Source: Paludibacteraceae bacterium (GTDB lineage Bacteria > Bacteroidota > Bacteroidia > Bacteroidales > Paludibacteraceae). From it: a stretch of DNA of 57,935 nt. The notes under the pieces are model-generated. The model was given only the letters and a program-made list of their open reading frames with translations. It was not told the DNA's origin and did not search any database. The stretch is taken from the NCBI GenBank assembly GCA_017547145.1, contig JAFYQJ010000017.1, forward strand, positions 1 through 57,935, in the 5' to 3' direction. The position numbers and the translations under genes are program-made. Within the stretch, counting starts at the first letter, position 1, and each line of letters begins with the position of its first letter. This document shows positions 22,890 to 32,401 of this stretch, in pieces.

Positions 22890-24200
22890 TTACTTTGTAA
22901 CAAAACGGAAGTGTGAACCGTAGCGTTCGAAAGCTTGGCGTTCGAGCTCCTCACGGTGGTCAGGGTGTGCTACGCTGATAATGAGTTTTGCACGTTCTTG
23001 CAAGGTCTTGCCATACAAGTTCACTGCACCGTATTCGGTTACAAACCAATGCATGTGGTTACGCGTAGTAACTACACCAGCTCCAGAGGTCAAAACGTTA
23101 GAAATTTTGCTCACGCCTTTGTTGGTTACCGAAGGCATTGCTATGATAGATTTTCCTCCTTTTGAGCGAGAAGCACCATATACAAAGTCGACTTGTCCAC
23201 CTACGCCCGAATAGAATTTAGTACCAAGTGAGTCGGCGCAAACTTGTCCAGTAAGATCCACTTGTAGAGCAGAGTTGATGGCAGTTACTTTGTCGTTTTG
23301 GCAAATGATGAATGGGTCGTTGGTGTAACCTACGTCCATCATTTTCACCATAGGGTTGTTGTCGATAAAGTCATAAACTTTTTGCGATCCCATCAAGAAA
23401 GTAGAAACCATTTGTCCTTTGTCTAATTTCTTGTTAGCACCATTGATAACACCTTTTTCTACCAACTGAAGGACACCATCGGCAAACATTTCGGTGTGGA
23501 TACCAAGGTTTTTGTGGTTGCCAAGTTGTGCAAGCACTGCGTTAGGAATAGCTCCGATACCCATTTGCAAACAAGCACCATCTTCGATCAAAGCAGCACA
23601 GTTTTTACCAATAGCTGTTTCTATTTCGTTTGGTTCGCTAAAGTGAGCTGGCTCAAGTGGAGTTTCGTCTTCCACAAAAATATCAATCATCGACATTGGA
23701 ATCAAAGCGTCGCCCAACGAACGAGGAACATTTTTGTTTATAACGGCAATCACATAGTCGGCAGTTTCTATAGCCGCCAAAGTAGCGTCAACAGACGTTC
23801 CAAGTGAAACGAATCCGTGTTGGTCTGGAGGACAAACTTGAATCATTGCTACGTTACATTTGATGTAACCTTCGCGGTAAAGACGTTGAGTTTCGCTCAA
23901 AAAGATAGGAATATAGTCGGCATATCCTGCTTGAACATTTTTACGCACATTGCCACCAACGAAAAACGCATCGTGTTGGAACACGCCTTCGTAACGAGGT
24001 TCGGTGTAAGGTGCAGGACCTTCGGTATGAAGGTGATGGATGTGAACATCTTTCAACTCTCCTGCATCGCCACGACGGCACATTGCTTCGATTAAACATT
24101 GAGGAGCACTTGCTACGCTACTCAAGTGTACATGGTCGCCCGATTTGATAACTTTTACAGCTTCGTCGGGAGTAACTGTTTTGTAATTGATTAAAGCCAT
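22890..24200 (-). CDS. Acetate/butyrate-type CoA-transferase (acetyl-CoA hydrolase/transferase family)
   Basis: A 436-aa family I CoA-transferase resembling 4-hydroxybutyrate and butyryl-CoA:acetate CoA-transferases. The likely catalytic glutamate is Glu237 in IHTEMFADG, preceded by the oxyanion/CoA region MGIGAIPNAVL. The C-terminal GVGGQVDFVYGASRSKGGKS is the family's second CoA-binding segment. It exchanges CoA between short-chain acyl-CoA and acetate, so it probably works in fermentation to acetate, succinate or butyrate. It lies 15 bp downstream of hisS. The exact acyl substrate cannot be told from sequence. Confidence 0.85.
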   Translation of the reverse strand: MALINYKTVTPDEAVKVIKSGDHVHLSSVASAPQCLIEAMCRRGDAGELKDVHIHHLHTEGPAPYTEPRYEGVFQHDAFFVGGNVRKNVQAGYADYIPIFLSETQRLYREGYIKCNVAMIQVCPPDQHGFVSLGTSVDATLAAIETADYVIAVINKNVPRSLGDALIPMSMIDIFVEDETPLEPAHFSEPNEIETAIGKNCAALIEDGACLQMGIGAIPNAVLAQLGNHKNLGIHTEMFADGVLQLVEKGVINGANKKLDKGQMVSTFLMGSQKVYDFIDNNPMVKMMDVGYTNDPFIICQNDKVTAINSALQVDLTGQVCADSLGTKFYSGVGGQVDFVYGASRSKGGKSIIAMPSVTNKGVSKISNVLTSGAGVVTTRNHMHWFVTEYGAVNLYGKTLQERAKLIISVAHPDHREELERQAFERYGSHFRFVTK

Positions 24201-24215
24201 TTTTGTATCTATTTT

Positions 24216-25580
24216 TTAAAGTTTAATTGTTTCTATAACTTCTTCCATCGAGAGCAATTTTTGCTCGCCAGTTTGCATATTTTTGAGCATTACTTTGCCC
24301 TCATTGAGTTCGTTTTCGCCCACAATGGCAACAAAAGGAATCTTGTTGTTGTCGGCATAAGTCATTTGTTTCTTTATTTTTGTTAGTTCGGGATAAATCT
24401 CGGTATTTATTCCGTTGCTACGAGCCTGAGCTGCCATTTTTACGCATGCATTCAACTCGTTTTTACCAAATGCAATGAACAAAAGTTTAGTACGTTCAAC
24501 CGCATTTTTAGGATATAAATCGAGTTGGTTGAGAACATCGTAGATGCGGTCGGCACCAAACGAAATGCCCACGCCCGAAACACCATTCATGCCGAAAACG
24601 CCAGTTAAATTGTCGTAGCGTCCGCCACCGCTGATGCTTCCAATAGCAACGTCCAAAGCTTTTACCTCGAGAATTGCTCCTGTATAGTAGTTCAATCCAC
24701 GGGCAAGTGTAAGGTCGAGTTCAAGCTCGTAAGGCAATGCAAGTTCGCTAGTAGCGTTAAGAATAGTTTCTGTTTCCTCAATACCTTTTTGCCCAACCTC
24801 AGAAGTGGAAAGTGTTTGTTTTAATTGTGCGAGTTTTTCAGTATTAGTTCCTTTCAACAGCAAAATTGGTTGCAACTTTTCGACTGCTGCGTTGGAAATT
24901 CCTTTTGCCAAAAGTTCGGCATTCACATTTTCCAACCCAATTTTATCCAGTTTGTCAATTGCTACTGTAATGTCAACAATGTGGTCGGGCTCGCCAATGT
25001 ATTCGGCAATTCCGCTCAAAATTTTGCGATTGTTGAGTTTGATTAAAACATTAATTTGCAAACGGCGAAAAACCTCATTGATGATTTGGATTAACTCAAC
25101 CTCGTTGAGCAACGAGTTGCTTCCCACAACATCGGCATCACATTGGAAAAACTCACGATAGCGACCTTTTTGAGGACGATCGGCACGCCAAACGGGTTGG
25201 ATTTGGAAACGTTTGAAAGGGAACGTGATTTTGTCGCGGTTTTGCACTACAAAACGAGCAAATGGCACAGTAAGATCGTAACGCAAACCTTTTTCCGAAA
25301 TTTTGTTGGTAAGCTTAATGCTGTTTTTTTGCAATAACTCCTCCGATTCTATTTTCCCGAGAAAATCTCCAGAATTAAGAATTTTGAATAAAAGTTTGTC
25401 GCCTTCTTCTCCATATTTTCCCATCAAAGTCGATAGGTTTTCCATTGCAGGAGTTTCTATTTGTTGAAAACCATATAGGCGAAACACAGAACGAATGGTG
25501 TCGAAAATATAGTTCCTCTTTACCATCTCTTCGGGGGTAAAGTCGCGAGTTCCTTTTGGTATCGAAGTTTGTTGTGCCAT
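24216..25580 (-). CDS. hisS: Histidyl-tRNA synthetase
   Basis: A 454-aa class II synthetase. Motif 1 ([11 protein letters not shown] onward), motif 2 ([20 protein letters not shown]) and the histidine-specific loops [15 protein letters not shown] and [10 protein letters not shown] are all intact. So is motif 3 ([11 protein letters not shown]). The C-terminal 90 residues are the anticodon-binding domain. The start lies 3 bp after the kdtA stop, so hisS is expressed from the kdtA transcript. Confidence 0.95.
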   Translation of the reverse strand: MAQQTSIPKGTRDFTPEEMVKRNYIFDTIRSVFRLYGFQQIETPAMENLSTLMGKYGEEGDKLLFKILNSGDFLGKIESEELLQKNSIKLTNKISEKGLRYDLTVPFARFVVQNRDKITFPFKRFQIQPVWRADRPQKGRYREFFQCDADVVGSNSLLNEVELIQIINEVFRRLQINVLIKLNNRKILSGIAEYIGEPDHIVDITVAIDKLDKIGLENVNAELLAKGISNAAVEKLQPILLLKGTNTEKLAQLKQTLSTSEVGQKGIEETETILNATSELALPYELELDLTLARGLNYYTGAILEVKALDVAIGSISGGGRYDNLTGVFGMNGVSGVGISFGADRIYDVLNQLDLYPKNAVERTKLLFIAFGKNELNACVKMAAQARSNGINTEIYPELTKIKKQMTYADNNKIPFVAIVGENELNEGKVMLKNMQTGEQKLLSMEEVIETIKL

Positions 25581-25583
25581 GTT

Positions 25584-26801
25584 TTAATCTCTAAAAATTA
25601 AGTTCATAATTAAATCGGTAGAACCAGCGTATTGTTGCACATAAATTCCAGCCTGTTCACCGGCATTTTTTTCGTTCAAAAGTTGCGTCAAAGCCTTTTT
25701 GTATTCCTCTAGGTTGGTGACCGAAATTGCACCACCGCAAGCAATCAAATCTTTTGCCTCTTCTGCTTTCTGATAATTAGGTCCAAAGATAATAGGAATT
25801 TTCCAAACTGCCGCTTCCAAAGTGTTATGAATTCCAACTCCGAATCCGCCACCAATGTAAGCCAAACTACCGTACTGATAAATTGAAGAGAGAAGTCCAA
25901 ATCCATCAATAACCAAACAGTCTGCTTGAGCAACGTTTTCTTCCGTTGCTTCCGAATATTTGACATACGGACGTTTTATTTTACTACAAAGAACCTCAAG
26001 ACGGTGTTTTGAGATTTCATGTGGAGCAATAATAAGTTTCTGCGAATGATTTTTGTTGAAATGTTTGATAATAATTTTCTCGTCTTTTTCCCAAGTACTT
26101 CCTGCTACCAAAACATTCTGACTCTCTGCAAAAATTCTTATCAATGGGAATTGTTTCGCATTTTGAGCAATTTTTACAACTCTATCGAATCGGGTATCGC
26201 CCGAAATGGTTACGTTATTAATATTTATTTTCTGCAAAAGATTTTTTGATGACTCATTTTGTACAAAAATATGAGTGAAACAGTTCAAAACTTTTCGATG
26301 CGAAATGCCACAAGGGCTGAAAAATAACTGATTTTTTCTAAATGTACTTGAAATCAAATAGGTTGGGATCTCTCGTTTTTTGAGTTCTGAAAGAATATTT
26401 CTCCAAAATTCGTATTTTACAAAAATCGCTTTTTCTATCTGAATAGCGTTTATAAATCGCCTTGCATTGCGAGGAGTGTCAATTGGGAGATAGCAAACTA
26501 TGTCGGCGAGTGGATAGTTTTTGCAAATTTCATAACCAGACGGCGAGAAAAATGTGAGTAAAATTTTTGCCTCAGGATTTTTTTCTTTGATAGCTTCAAC
26601 AACAGGTCGTCCTTGTTCAAATTCGCCAAGAGATGCTGCGTGAATCCAAATGTATTTTGTTGTTTTATCAGCAATAGATAATTTTCTCCAAACTTGTTTG
26701 CTCCCTTTCTCACGATAATACATTTTTTTCTTGAATAGTGCACAAAACTTAATTGTCAGCACCATCAAGCACATTGCAATATTGTAAACCGTGTTGTACA
26801 T
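25584..26801 (-). CDS. waaA: 3-deoxy-D-manno-octulosonate (Kdo) transferase
   Basis: A 405-aa inner-membrane GT30 glycosyltransferase (kdtA) that adds Kdo to lipid A precursor on the cytoplasmic face. It has an N-terminal membrane anchor (about residues 5-22), the acceptor-domain motif HAASLGEFEQGRP and the donor-domain LVAGSTWEKDE. The closing GGGFGVGIHNTLEAAVW and IIFGPNYQKAEEA segments bind CMP-Kdo. It is the first gene of a kdtA-hisS-CoA-transferase run. Confidence 0.93.
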   Translation of the reverse strand: MYNTVYNIAMCLMVLTIKFCALFKKKMYYREKGSKQVWRKLSIADKTTKYIWIHAASLGEFEQGRPVVEAIKEKNPEAKILLTFFSPSGYEICKNYPLADIVCYLPIDTPRNARRFINAIQIEKAIFVKYEFWRNILSELKKREIPTYLISSTFRKNQLFFSPCGISHRKVLNCFTHIFVQNESSKNLLQKININNVTISGDTRFDRVVKIAQNAKQFPLIRIFAESQNVLVAGSTWEKDEKIIIKHFNKNHSQKLIIAPHEISKHRLEVLCSKIKRPYVKYSEATEENVAQADCLVIDGFGLLSSIYQYGSLAYIGGGFGVGIHNTLEAAVWKIPIIFGPNYQKAEEAKDLIACGGAISVTNLEEYKKALTQLLNEKNAGEQAGIYVQQYAGSTDLIMNLIFRD

Positions 26802-26844
26802 TTTTTAGATAGGAGCAAAATAACTTCTTGTATTAAAACAATAA

Positions 26845-26870
26845 AAGACATTCCAAACGGAATGTCTTTT
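26845..26870 (-). terminator. Terminator of rpsO
   Basis: GACATTCC (26847-26854) pairs with GGAATGTC (26859-26866). On the minus strand the stem is followed by a T-rich tract 20 bp after the rpsO stop. Confidence 0.8.
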
Positions 26871-26890
26871 TTCCTTTTCTTGGAATTAGA

Positions 26891-27160
26891 TTATTTTCTA
26901 ATACCTAATTCCTTGATAATCGCACGATAGCGTTCGATATCTTTTGCTTTAAGATAATCAAGCAATTGGCGACGTTTTCCTACTAACGCTTTTAGAGCGC
27001 GTGAGGTACTATAATCTTTTTTATTTGACTTCATGTGTTCAGTCAAATGGCTAATACGGTAGGAAAATAATGCTATCTGAGATTCAGCTGACCCAGTATC
27101 AGTATTAGACTTTCCGTATTTTCCAAAGATTTCTACTTTTTTTTCGTTTGATAAATACAT
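26891..27160 (-). CDS. rpsO: 30S ribosomal protein S15
   Basis: An 89-aa ribosomal protein that binds 16S rRNA early in 30S assembly. The conserved core GSAESQIALFSYRISHLTEH and the RRQLLDYLKAKD segment are present, and its length is normal. It has its own consensus promoter at 27204-27234 and a terminator, so it is monocistronic. Codon use is typical of a highly expressed gene. Confidence 0.97.
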   Translation of the reverse strand: MYLSNEKKVEIFGKYGKSNTDTGSAESQIALFSYRISHLTEHMKSNKKDYSTSRALKALVGKRRQLLDYLKAKDIERYRAIIKELGIRK

Positions 27161-27203
27161 AATAAAATAATTAAAAATTTATATTTCCCGCAAAAACGGA
27201 CTG

Positions 27204-27234
27204 CAAAGATATGACTTTTATTTTTAAGTGCAAA
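27204..27234 (-). promoter_or_regulatory. Promoter of rpsO (TTTG / 19 bp / TATCTTTG)
   Basis: On the minus strand a -33 TTTG (27234-27231) and -7 TATCTTTG (27211-27204) are 19 bp apart. This is the best match to the Bacteroidota consensus in the window, 43 bp before the rpsO start. Confidence 0.8.
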
Positions 27235-27270
27235 AATTATTTTACAACGATTTTTTTGATTTAATCAATT

Positions 27271-27619
27271 CTAAAAAAGATAAGATATTTTTAAGGCGTA
27301 CCTTAAATCGTTAGGGGTTATAGATGTATTTTTAATTGGAATGTCATCCGAACTTTTTTCTTCGGTTGTTCCACTGTTGTATCCACTATAGTCTCGTTCT
27401 GAGTCTGTTTGTTTTCCATACTTGTCTGTGTAATATTCTATATATCCTTTTTGTCCTCTTGCATTGTTGTACGATGAGTAGTTCTTACGATGCTCTATAA
27501 CCCTAACCAAACTTTACCCCTTGTGCCATTGCTTTCTTCTTGTATTACTGCTAGTCCTTTGAATTTGCCATTTTCTGCCACTCTTCTGGTGTTCTGTAGT
27601 GTGGTTTCAAATCCTCTAT
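27271..27619 (-). pseudogene. Possible degenerate gene between metK and rpsO
   Basis: Directly after the metK stop codon, minus-strand frames read as protein-like pieces interrupted by stops: LKPHYRTPEEWQKM in the metK frame, GFETTLQNTRRVAENGKF in a second frame, and a 79-aa open stretch (27510-27271, TTG start, with GQKGYIEYYTDKYGKQ). No single frame covers the region and no ATG start is available. It may be a decayed gene or chance. I recognise no family. Confidence 0.25.
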
Positions 27620-28897
27620 TTAGAAGAATGCTTGCTTTAATTCGTCAACCTTGTCGGTTTTTTCCCATGTAAATAGTTCTACTTCGCAAGAAATGTCTTC
27701 TCCATTACCATTTTTGAATGTTTTTGTTACAACTCTAGGTACGCGTCCTACGTGTCCGTAAGAAGCGGTTTCTTCGTAAATAGGATTACGAAGTTTTAGT
27801 CGTTCTTCTATGGCTTTTGGTCGCATGTCGAAAATCTGTTCAATTTTTTTTGCTATTTCGCCATCGCTCATTGCTACGTTTGCTGTTCCGTAGGTGTTGA
27901 TGTATAGATTCATAGGTTTTGCTACTCCGATAGCATAAGCTACTTGGACAAGAACTTCGTTAGCAACACCTGCAGCAACAATGTTTTTTGCAATATGTCG
28001 TGCTGCATAAGCTGCTGAACGATCTACTTTCGAAGGATCTTTCCCTGAAAAAGCACCGCCGCCATGTGCTCCTTTACCGCCATAAGTGTCAACAATAATT
28101 TTTCGACCGGTTAAGCCTGTGTCGCCATGTGGTCCGCCAATTACAAATTTGCCTGTTGGATTTACAAAAAGCTTATAGTCGTTGCAGAATAGGCGTTTGT
28201 ATTGAGGGTCGTTTTCGATAACTTTTGGAATAAGTATGTTTTGAATATCGTTTTTGATGATACTCAACATTTCCTCGTCAGCTTGTTGTTGAGTTTTTTC
28301 AGCTGTTGATTTTATAAAATCGTCGTGTTGGGTAGAAATTACGATAGTGTCGATACGTATAGGTTGGTTGTTGTCGTCGTATTCGATTGTAACTTGCGAT
28401 TTTGCATCAGGACGTAAATAGGTCATTATTTTCCCCTCATTACGTATGTTTTTTAATTCAAGAAGAAGATTGTGAGCTAAATCAAGCGTGATAGGCATAA
28501 AGTTTTTTGTTTCGTTGCAAGCGTAGCCAAACATCATGCCTTGGTCTCCAGCTCCTTGTTCCATTGGTTCTTCGCGTTCAACGCCTTGATTGATGTCGCT
28601 TGATTGCTCGTGAATAGCAGAAAATATACCACACGAATTGCCATCAAACATATACTCGCTTTTTGTATAACCAATGCGATTGATAACTTTTCGTGCAACG
28701 CTTTGAACGTCGACGTACGCACTTGATTTTACTTCGCCTGCAAGAACTACTTGACCGGTAGTAACTAATGTTTCGCAAGCAACTTTAGAAACTGCATCTT
28801 GAGCTAAAAAGTTGTCAAGAATAGCGTCTGAAATTTGGTCTGCTACTTTGTCTGGATGTCCTTCTGATACAGATTCAGATGTAAAAAAATAACTCAT
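27620..28897 (-). CDS. metK: S-adenosylmethionine synthetase
   Basis: A 425-aa enzyme that makes SAM from methionine and ATP. The N-terminal [19 protein letters not shown] (ATP-binding His), [14 protein letters not shown], the P-loop-like [18 protein letters not shown] and the VGRVPRVVT region are intact. The length is typical for Bacteroidota. Its mRNA begins about 160 nt upstream with a SAM-II-like riboswitch, so synthesis should be repressed by its own product. The -7 box lies at 29063-29070 on the minus strand. Confidence 0.95.
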   Translation of the reverse strand: MSYFFTSESVSEGHPDKVADQISDAILDNFLAQDAVSKVACETLVTTGQVVLAGEVKSSAYVDVQSVARKVINRIGYTKSEYMFDGNSCGIFSAIHEQSSDINQGVEREEPMEQGAGDQGMMFGYACNETKNFMPITLDLAHNLLLELKNIRNEGKIMTYLRPDAKSQVTIEYDDNNQPIRIDTIVISTQHDDFIKSTAEKTQQQADEEMLSIIKNDIQNILIPKVIENDPQYKRLFCNDYKLFVNPTGKFVIGGPHGDTGLTGRKIIVDTYGGKGAHGGGAFSGKDPSKVDRSAAYAARHIAKNIVAAGVANEVLVQVAYAIGVAKPMNLYINTYGTANVAMSDGEIAKKIEQIFDMRPKAIEERLKLRNPIYEETASYGHVGRVPRVVTKTFKNGNGEDISCEVELFTWEKTDKVDELKQAFF

Positions 28898-28994
28898 AAA
28901 TAAATGTTTTTTAAGTTAATAAAATGGTTAATTATATTTCCCTTAAAAAACGTGAATTAAAAAATTGAGTTGTGCTTGAAATAAAAAAGATATT

Positions 28995-29056
28995 GTTTTT
29001 TAGCATTTTTTATTGTGGTTGCAAGCATTCAAATTTGTCCACGTTCTCGTAAGAAA
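28995..29056 (-). promoter_or_regulatory. SAM-II (SAM_alpha) riboswitch upstream of metK
   Basis: Read on the minus strand, the leader contains ACGTGG, a loop with AAATTTGAATGC, TTGCAACCAC, and, seven bases on, AAAATGCTAAAA. GTGG (29042-29039) pairs with CCAC (29018-29015) as P1. The TTGCAACCAC and AATGCTAAA blocks match the conserved core of the SAM-II pseudoknot. Known SAM-II elements control methionine and SAM genes in Alphaproteobacteria and Bacteroidota, which fits metK 98 bp downstream. The match is by eye. Confidence 0.75.
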
Positions 29057-29062
29057 CTGTTG

Positions 29063-29070
29063 CAAAGATA
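29063..29070 (-). promoter_or_regulatory. -7 promoter box of metK
   Basis: TATCTTTG on the minus strand lies a few bases before the riboswitch, placing the aptamer at the very 5' end of the transcript. No clear -33 TTTG is seen. Confidence 0.5.
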
Positions 29071-29131
29071 AATCTTTTTTGCCATTATTTTGTTTTTTGT
29101 TTTTAAAAACTAGAAATGTTTTATTTTGTAT

Positions 29132-29139
29132 TATTTTTG
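29132..29139 (+). promoter_or_regulatory. -7 promoter box of dxs
   Basis: TATTTTTG lies 23 bp before the dxs ATG. No convincing -33 element is present at standard spacing. Confidence 0.4.
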
Positions 29140-29162
29140 CAAGATTGATATAGAAGATTTTA

Positions 29163-31061
29163 ATGGAAGAAAAATTGTTGTTGAATATAGAAACCCCCGA
29201 TGATTTAAAAAAACTTGATAAGCAACAATTAGAGCAAGTTTGCTATGAGTTGCGTCAATTTATAATTGAAGAATTATCGCAAAATCCGGGTCATTTGGGG
29301 TCAAGTCTTGGTGTTGTGGAATTGTCTGTAGCATTACATTATGTGTTTTCTACACCTGAAGATCGTTTGGTGTGGGATGTTGGTCATCAAGCATACGCTC
29401 ATAAAATTTTGACGGGTAGACGAAAGTATTTTTCTACAAATAGGAAATTTAAGGGGTTGAGTGGTTTCCCATCGCCTAAAGAGAGTGAGTATGATGCTTT
29501 CGGTGTAGGTCATTCTTCCACGTCGATTTCGGCGGCATTGGGTATGTCTGTAGCATCGAATCTAAAAGGAGAGGAAAATCGTCAAGTAGTTGCTATTATT
29601 GGCGATGGTTCGATGACAGGTGGTTTAGCTTTTGAGGGCTTGAATAATGCCTCTATCAATCCGAATAATTTACTGATAATTTTAAATGATAACGGAATAG
29701 CTATTGACCCAATTTCGAGTGGTATTAGTCGTTATTTGACAAATATTCACACTTCAACTGCGTATAATAAATTGCGATATAATGTATATCAGTGTTTGAA
29801 ACGTTTGCACTTGATTACGGAGGAACAAAAAAACAGAATTATTCGTTTTACTAATTCTTTGAAAGGGAAGAAAATTACGAAGAATAATATTTTTGAAGGA
29901 TTAAATATTCGTTATTTTGGGCCGATAGATGGGCATGATGTGAAAATGTTAGTCGATACGTTAGAGAAAATTAAAGATTTTAAAGGCCCTAAAGTTTTGC
30001 ATTGTATTACGGTAAAAGGTAAGGGATATAAATCGGCTGAAGAAGCGGCAACCTTATGGCATGCCCCTGGTGTTTTTAATAAAGAAACAGGTGAGCGAGT
30101 AAATGTAAAAAAACAAGATGCCCCTCCTTTGTTTCAAGAGGTATTTGGACATACATTATTGGAATTAGCGCAGCAGAATGAAAAAATAGTAGGTATAACT
30201 CCCGCAATGATGTCGGGTTGTTCTATGAATATAATGAGAAATGTATTGCCTCGTAGGGTTTTTGATGTCGGTATTGCTGAAGGGCATGCTGTAACTTTTT
30301 CTGCGGGGTTGTCTAAAGAGGGTTTATTGCCGTTTTGTAATATATATTCTTCGTTTATGCAGCGAGCGTATGACAATGTTATACACGATGTTGCATTGCA
30401 AAAATTGAATGTAGTACTTTGTTTGGATCGTGCGGGAATAGTTGGGCAAGATGGTGCAACGCATCAAGGAGAATTCGATTTAGCTTACTTCCGATGTATA
30501 CCTAATTTAATAATAGCATCTCCGTTTGATGAGTCGGAATTGCGTAATTTGATGTTTACGGCACAGTTGCCTAATCAAGGTCCTTTTGTGATTAGATATC
30601 CAAGAGGCACTGGGGTTTTAAAGAATTGGAAAACACCGATGAAAGAATTGCCTATTGGCAAAGGACGTTGTGTGAAAGAGGGTTCGGAAGTCGCAGTTAT
30701 AAGTATTGGACCAATAGGTAATGTGGCTTTGCAAGCAATAGAATCTTTAGGAGAAGATGCTGAAAAAGTAGCTTTGTATGATTTACGCTTTTTGAAACCT
30801 TTGGATGAGGAATTATTGTTAGAAATAGGGAATAAATACCGACAAATAGTAACGATAGAAGATGGTGTTTTGAAAGGAGGAATGGGAAGTGCCTTATTAG
30901 AATTTATGTCGGACAATGGACTTCAGGTGCAAGTTAAGCGTTTGGGAATTCCTGATGTTTTTGTCGAACACGGAATGCCTTTTGAATTGTACGAAATGTT
31001 GGGTATTGATAGTAATGGTATTGCAAAAACGTTAAAAACTATTCTTAAAAATAATAACTGA
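29163..31061 (+). CDS. dxs: 1-deoxy-D-xylulose-5-phosphate synthase
   Basis: A 632-aa thiamine-diphosphate enzyme that condenses pyruvate and glyceraldehyde-3-P, the first step of MEP isoprenoid synthesis. The N-terminal [20 protein letters not shown] and [15 protein letters not shown] are present. The ThDP/Mg motif [17 protein letters not shown], the central [15 protein letters not shown] and the C-terminal transketolase domain are also complete. It overlaps trkA by one base (TGATG) and heads a five-gene run. Confidence 0.95.
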   Translation: MEEKLLLNIETPDDLKKLDKQQLEQVCYELRQFIIEELSQNPGHLGSSLGVVELSVALHYVFSTPEDRLVWDVGHQAYAHKILTGRRKYFSTNRKFKGLSGFPSPKESEYDAFGVGHSSTSISAALGMSVASNLKGEENRQVVAIIGDGSMTGGLAFEGLNNASINPNNLLIILNDNGIAIDPISSGISRYLTNIHTSTAYNKLRYNVYQCLKRLHLITEEQKNRIIRFTNSLKGKKITKNNIFEGLNIRYFGPIDGHDVKMLVDTLEKIKDFKGPKVLHCITVKGKGYKSAEEAATLWHAPGVFNKETGERVNVKKQDAPPLFQEVFGHTLLELAQQNEKIVGITPAMMSGCSMNIMRNVLPRRVFDVGIAEGHAVTFSAGLSKEGLLPFCNIYSSFMQRAYDNVIHDVALQKLNVVLCLDRAGIVGQDGATHQGEFDLAYFRCIPNLIIASPFDESELRNLMFTAQLPNQGPFVIRYPRGTGVLKNWKTPMKELPIGKGRCVKEGSEVAVISIGPIGNVALQAIESLGEDAEKVALYDLRFLKPLDEELLLEIGNKYRQIVTIEDGVLKGGMGSALLEFMSDNGLQVQVKRLGIPDVFVEHGMPFELYEMLGIDSNGIAKTLKTILKNNN

Positions 31062-32401
31062 TGAGAATAATTATAGCCGGAGCAGGTGCTGTTGGAACGC
31101 ATTTGGCAAAAATGTTGGTTCGCGACAATTTTGATATTGTGCTGTTAGACGAACAAGAGGAAAGATTGCGTGGATTAGACACGAATTATGATTTAATGAC
31201 AAAAATTGGTCGTCCTACGTCGCTAGAAGATTTGATGGAATGCGATGTTCAAAACGCCGATTTGTTTATAGCTGTAACGCCTGACGAAAGTGTAAATATG
31301 ACTGCTTGCATGTTGGCTACCAATTTAGGTGCAAAAAAAACAGTGGCACGAATAAATAATACAGAATATCTGAAACCTAAAAATGCAGAGTTTTTTAAAA
31401 AATTAGGTGTGGATTCTTTGATTATGCCAGAGCGTTTGGCGGCAAATGAAATCATTGATTCGTTGAAATTTGGGTGGTTACGAGAGCAACGATATTTTTG
31501 CGACAAGGCCTTAATGTTAGTTTGCGTCAAGGTAAGGTCGACAGCACCTTTAGTAAATAAATTATTTTCGTCGGGTTATTTTGATCATGGTAAGTATCGT
31601 ATTGTAGCCATTAAGCGTCATTCTAGAACTATTATTCCAAAGGGTTCGGATGAAGTGTTGGCAGGAGACATTGTGTATTTTATAACTACAAAAGAAAACC
31701 TCGAGTTTGTGCGTAAAGATGCGGCGAAAACGCTTTTTGCAGTAAATAAGGTTATGTTTATGGGGGGTGGATCTATTACTCGTAGAACAATCCGTGATAT
31801 TTCTAATGATGTGGAAATAATAGTGGTTGAGAGTAACAAAGAGCGATGTAGAAAAATGGCAGAAATGGGACTTTCAAATTTACTTATTGTACAAGGCGAT
31901 GGTCGCGATTTGGATTTGCTAAAAAGCGAAGGTTTGCAAGAGATGGATGCTTTTGTGGCTATTACAGATAATTCGGAAGCAAATACATTAACTTGCTTGA
32001 CAGCAAAAAATTTTGGTATTAAAAAGACTATTGCCGAAATTGAAAATCTTGATTATATAGATGTTGCTGATAATCTTGATATTGGTACAATTATTAATAA
32101 AAAACTGATAGCTGCAAGTTATATCTATCAATTAACATTGAACGATGATGTTTTGAATGTACAATGTTTGACTTATTCTGATGCTGAAGTTGTTGAGTTT
32201 ATTGTGAACGAAAACGATAAAATAACAAAAGCAAAAGTCAAGGATTTACGTTTACCAAAAGATGTTAATATAGGGGGAGTTGTACGCAATGGAAAGGGAT
32301 TTGTAGTGAATGGAGAAACACAAATACTTCCTAACGACCATGTTGTAATTTTTTGTACGGCAGCAAGTATTCGTAAATTAGAAAAACTTTTTAATCCATG
32401 A
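31061..32401 (+). CDS. trkA: Trk potassium uptake protein TrkA
   Basis: A 446-aa cytoplasmic regulatory subunit of the Trk potassium system. It has two RCK units, each with a Rossmann NAD-binding domain (GAGAVGTHLAKML at residues 5-17 and MGGGSITRRTI near 232), followed by RCK-C domains. It gates the membrane subunit TrkH, whose gene overlaps by four bases. Both halves are full length. Confidence 0.95.
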   Translation: MRIIIAGAGAVGTHLAKMLVRDNFDIVLLDEQEERLRGLDTNYDLMTKIGRPTSLEDLMECDVQNADLFIAVTPDESVNMTACMLATNLGAKKTVARINNTEYLKPKNAEFFKKLGVDSLIMPERLAANEIIDSLKFGWLREQRYFCDKALMLVCVKVRSTAPLVNKLFSSGYFDHGKYRIVAIKRHSRTIIPKGSDEVLAGDIVYFITTKENLEFVRKDAAKTLFAVNKVMFMGGGSITRRTIRDISNDVEIIVVESNKERCRKMAEMGLSNLLIVQGDGRDLDLLKSEGLQEMDAFVAITDNSEANTLTCLTAKNFGIKKTIAEIENLDYIDVADNLDIGTIINKKLIAASYIYQLTLNDDVLNVQCLTYSDAEVVEFIVNENDKITKAKVKDLRLPKDVNIGGVVRNGKGFVVNGETQILPNDHVVIFCTAASIRKLEKLFNP

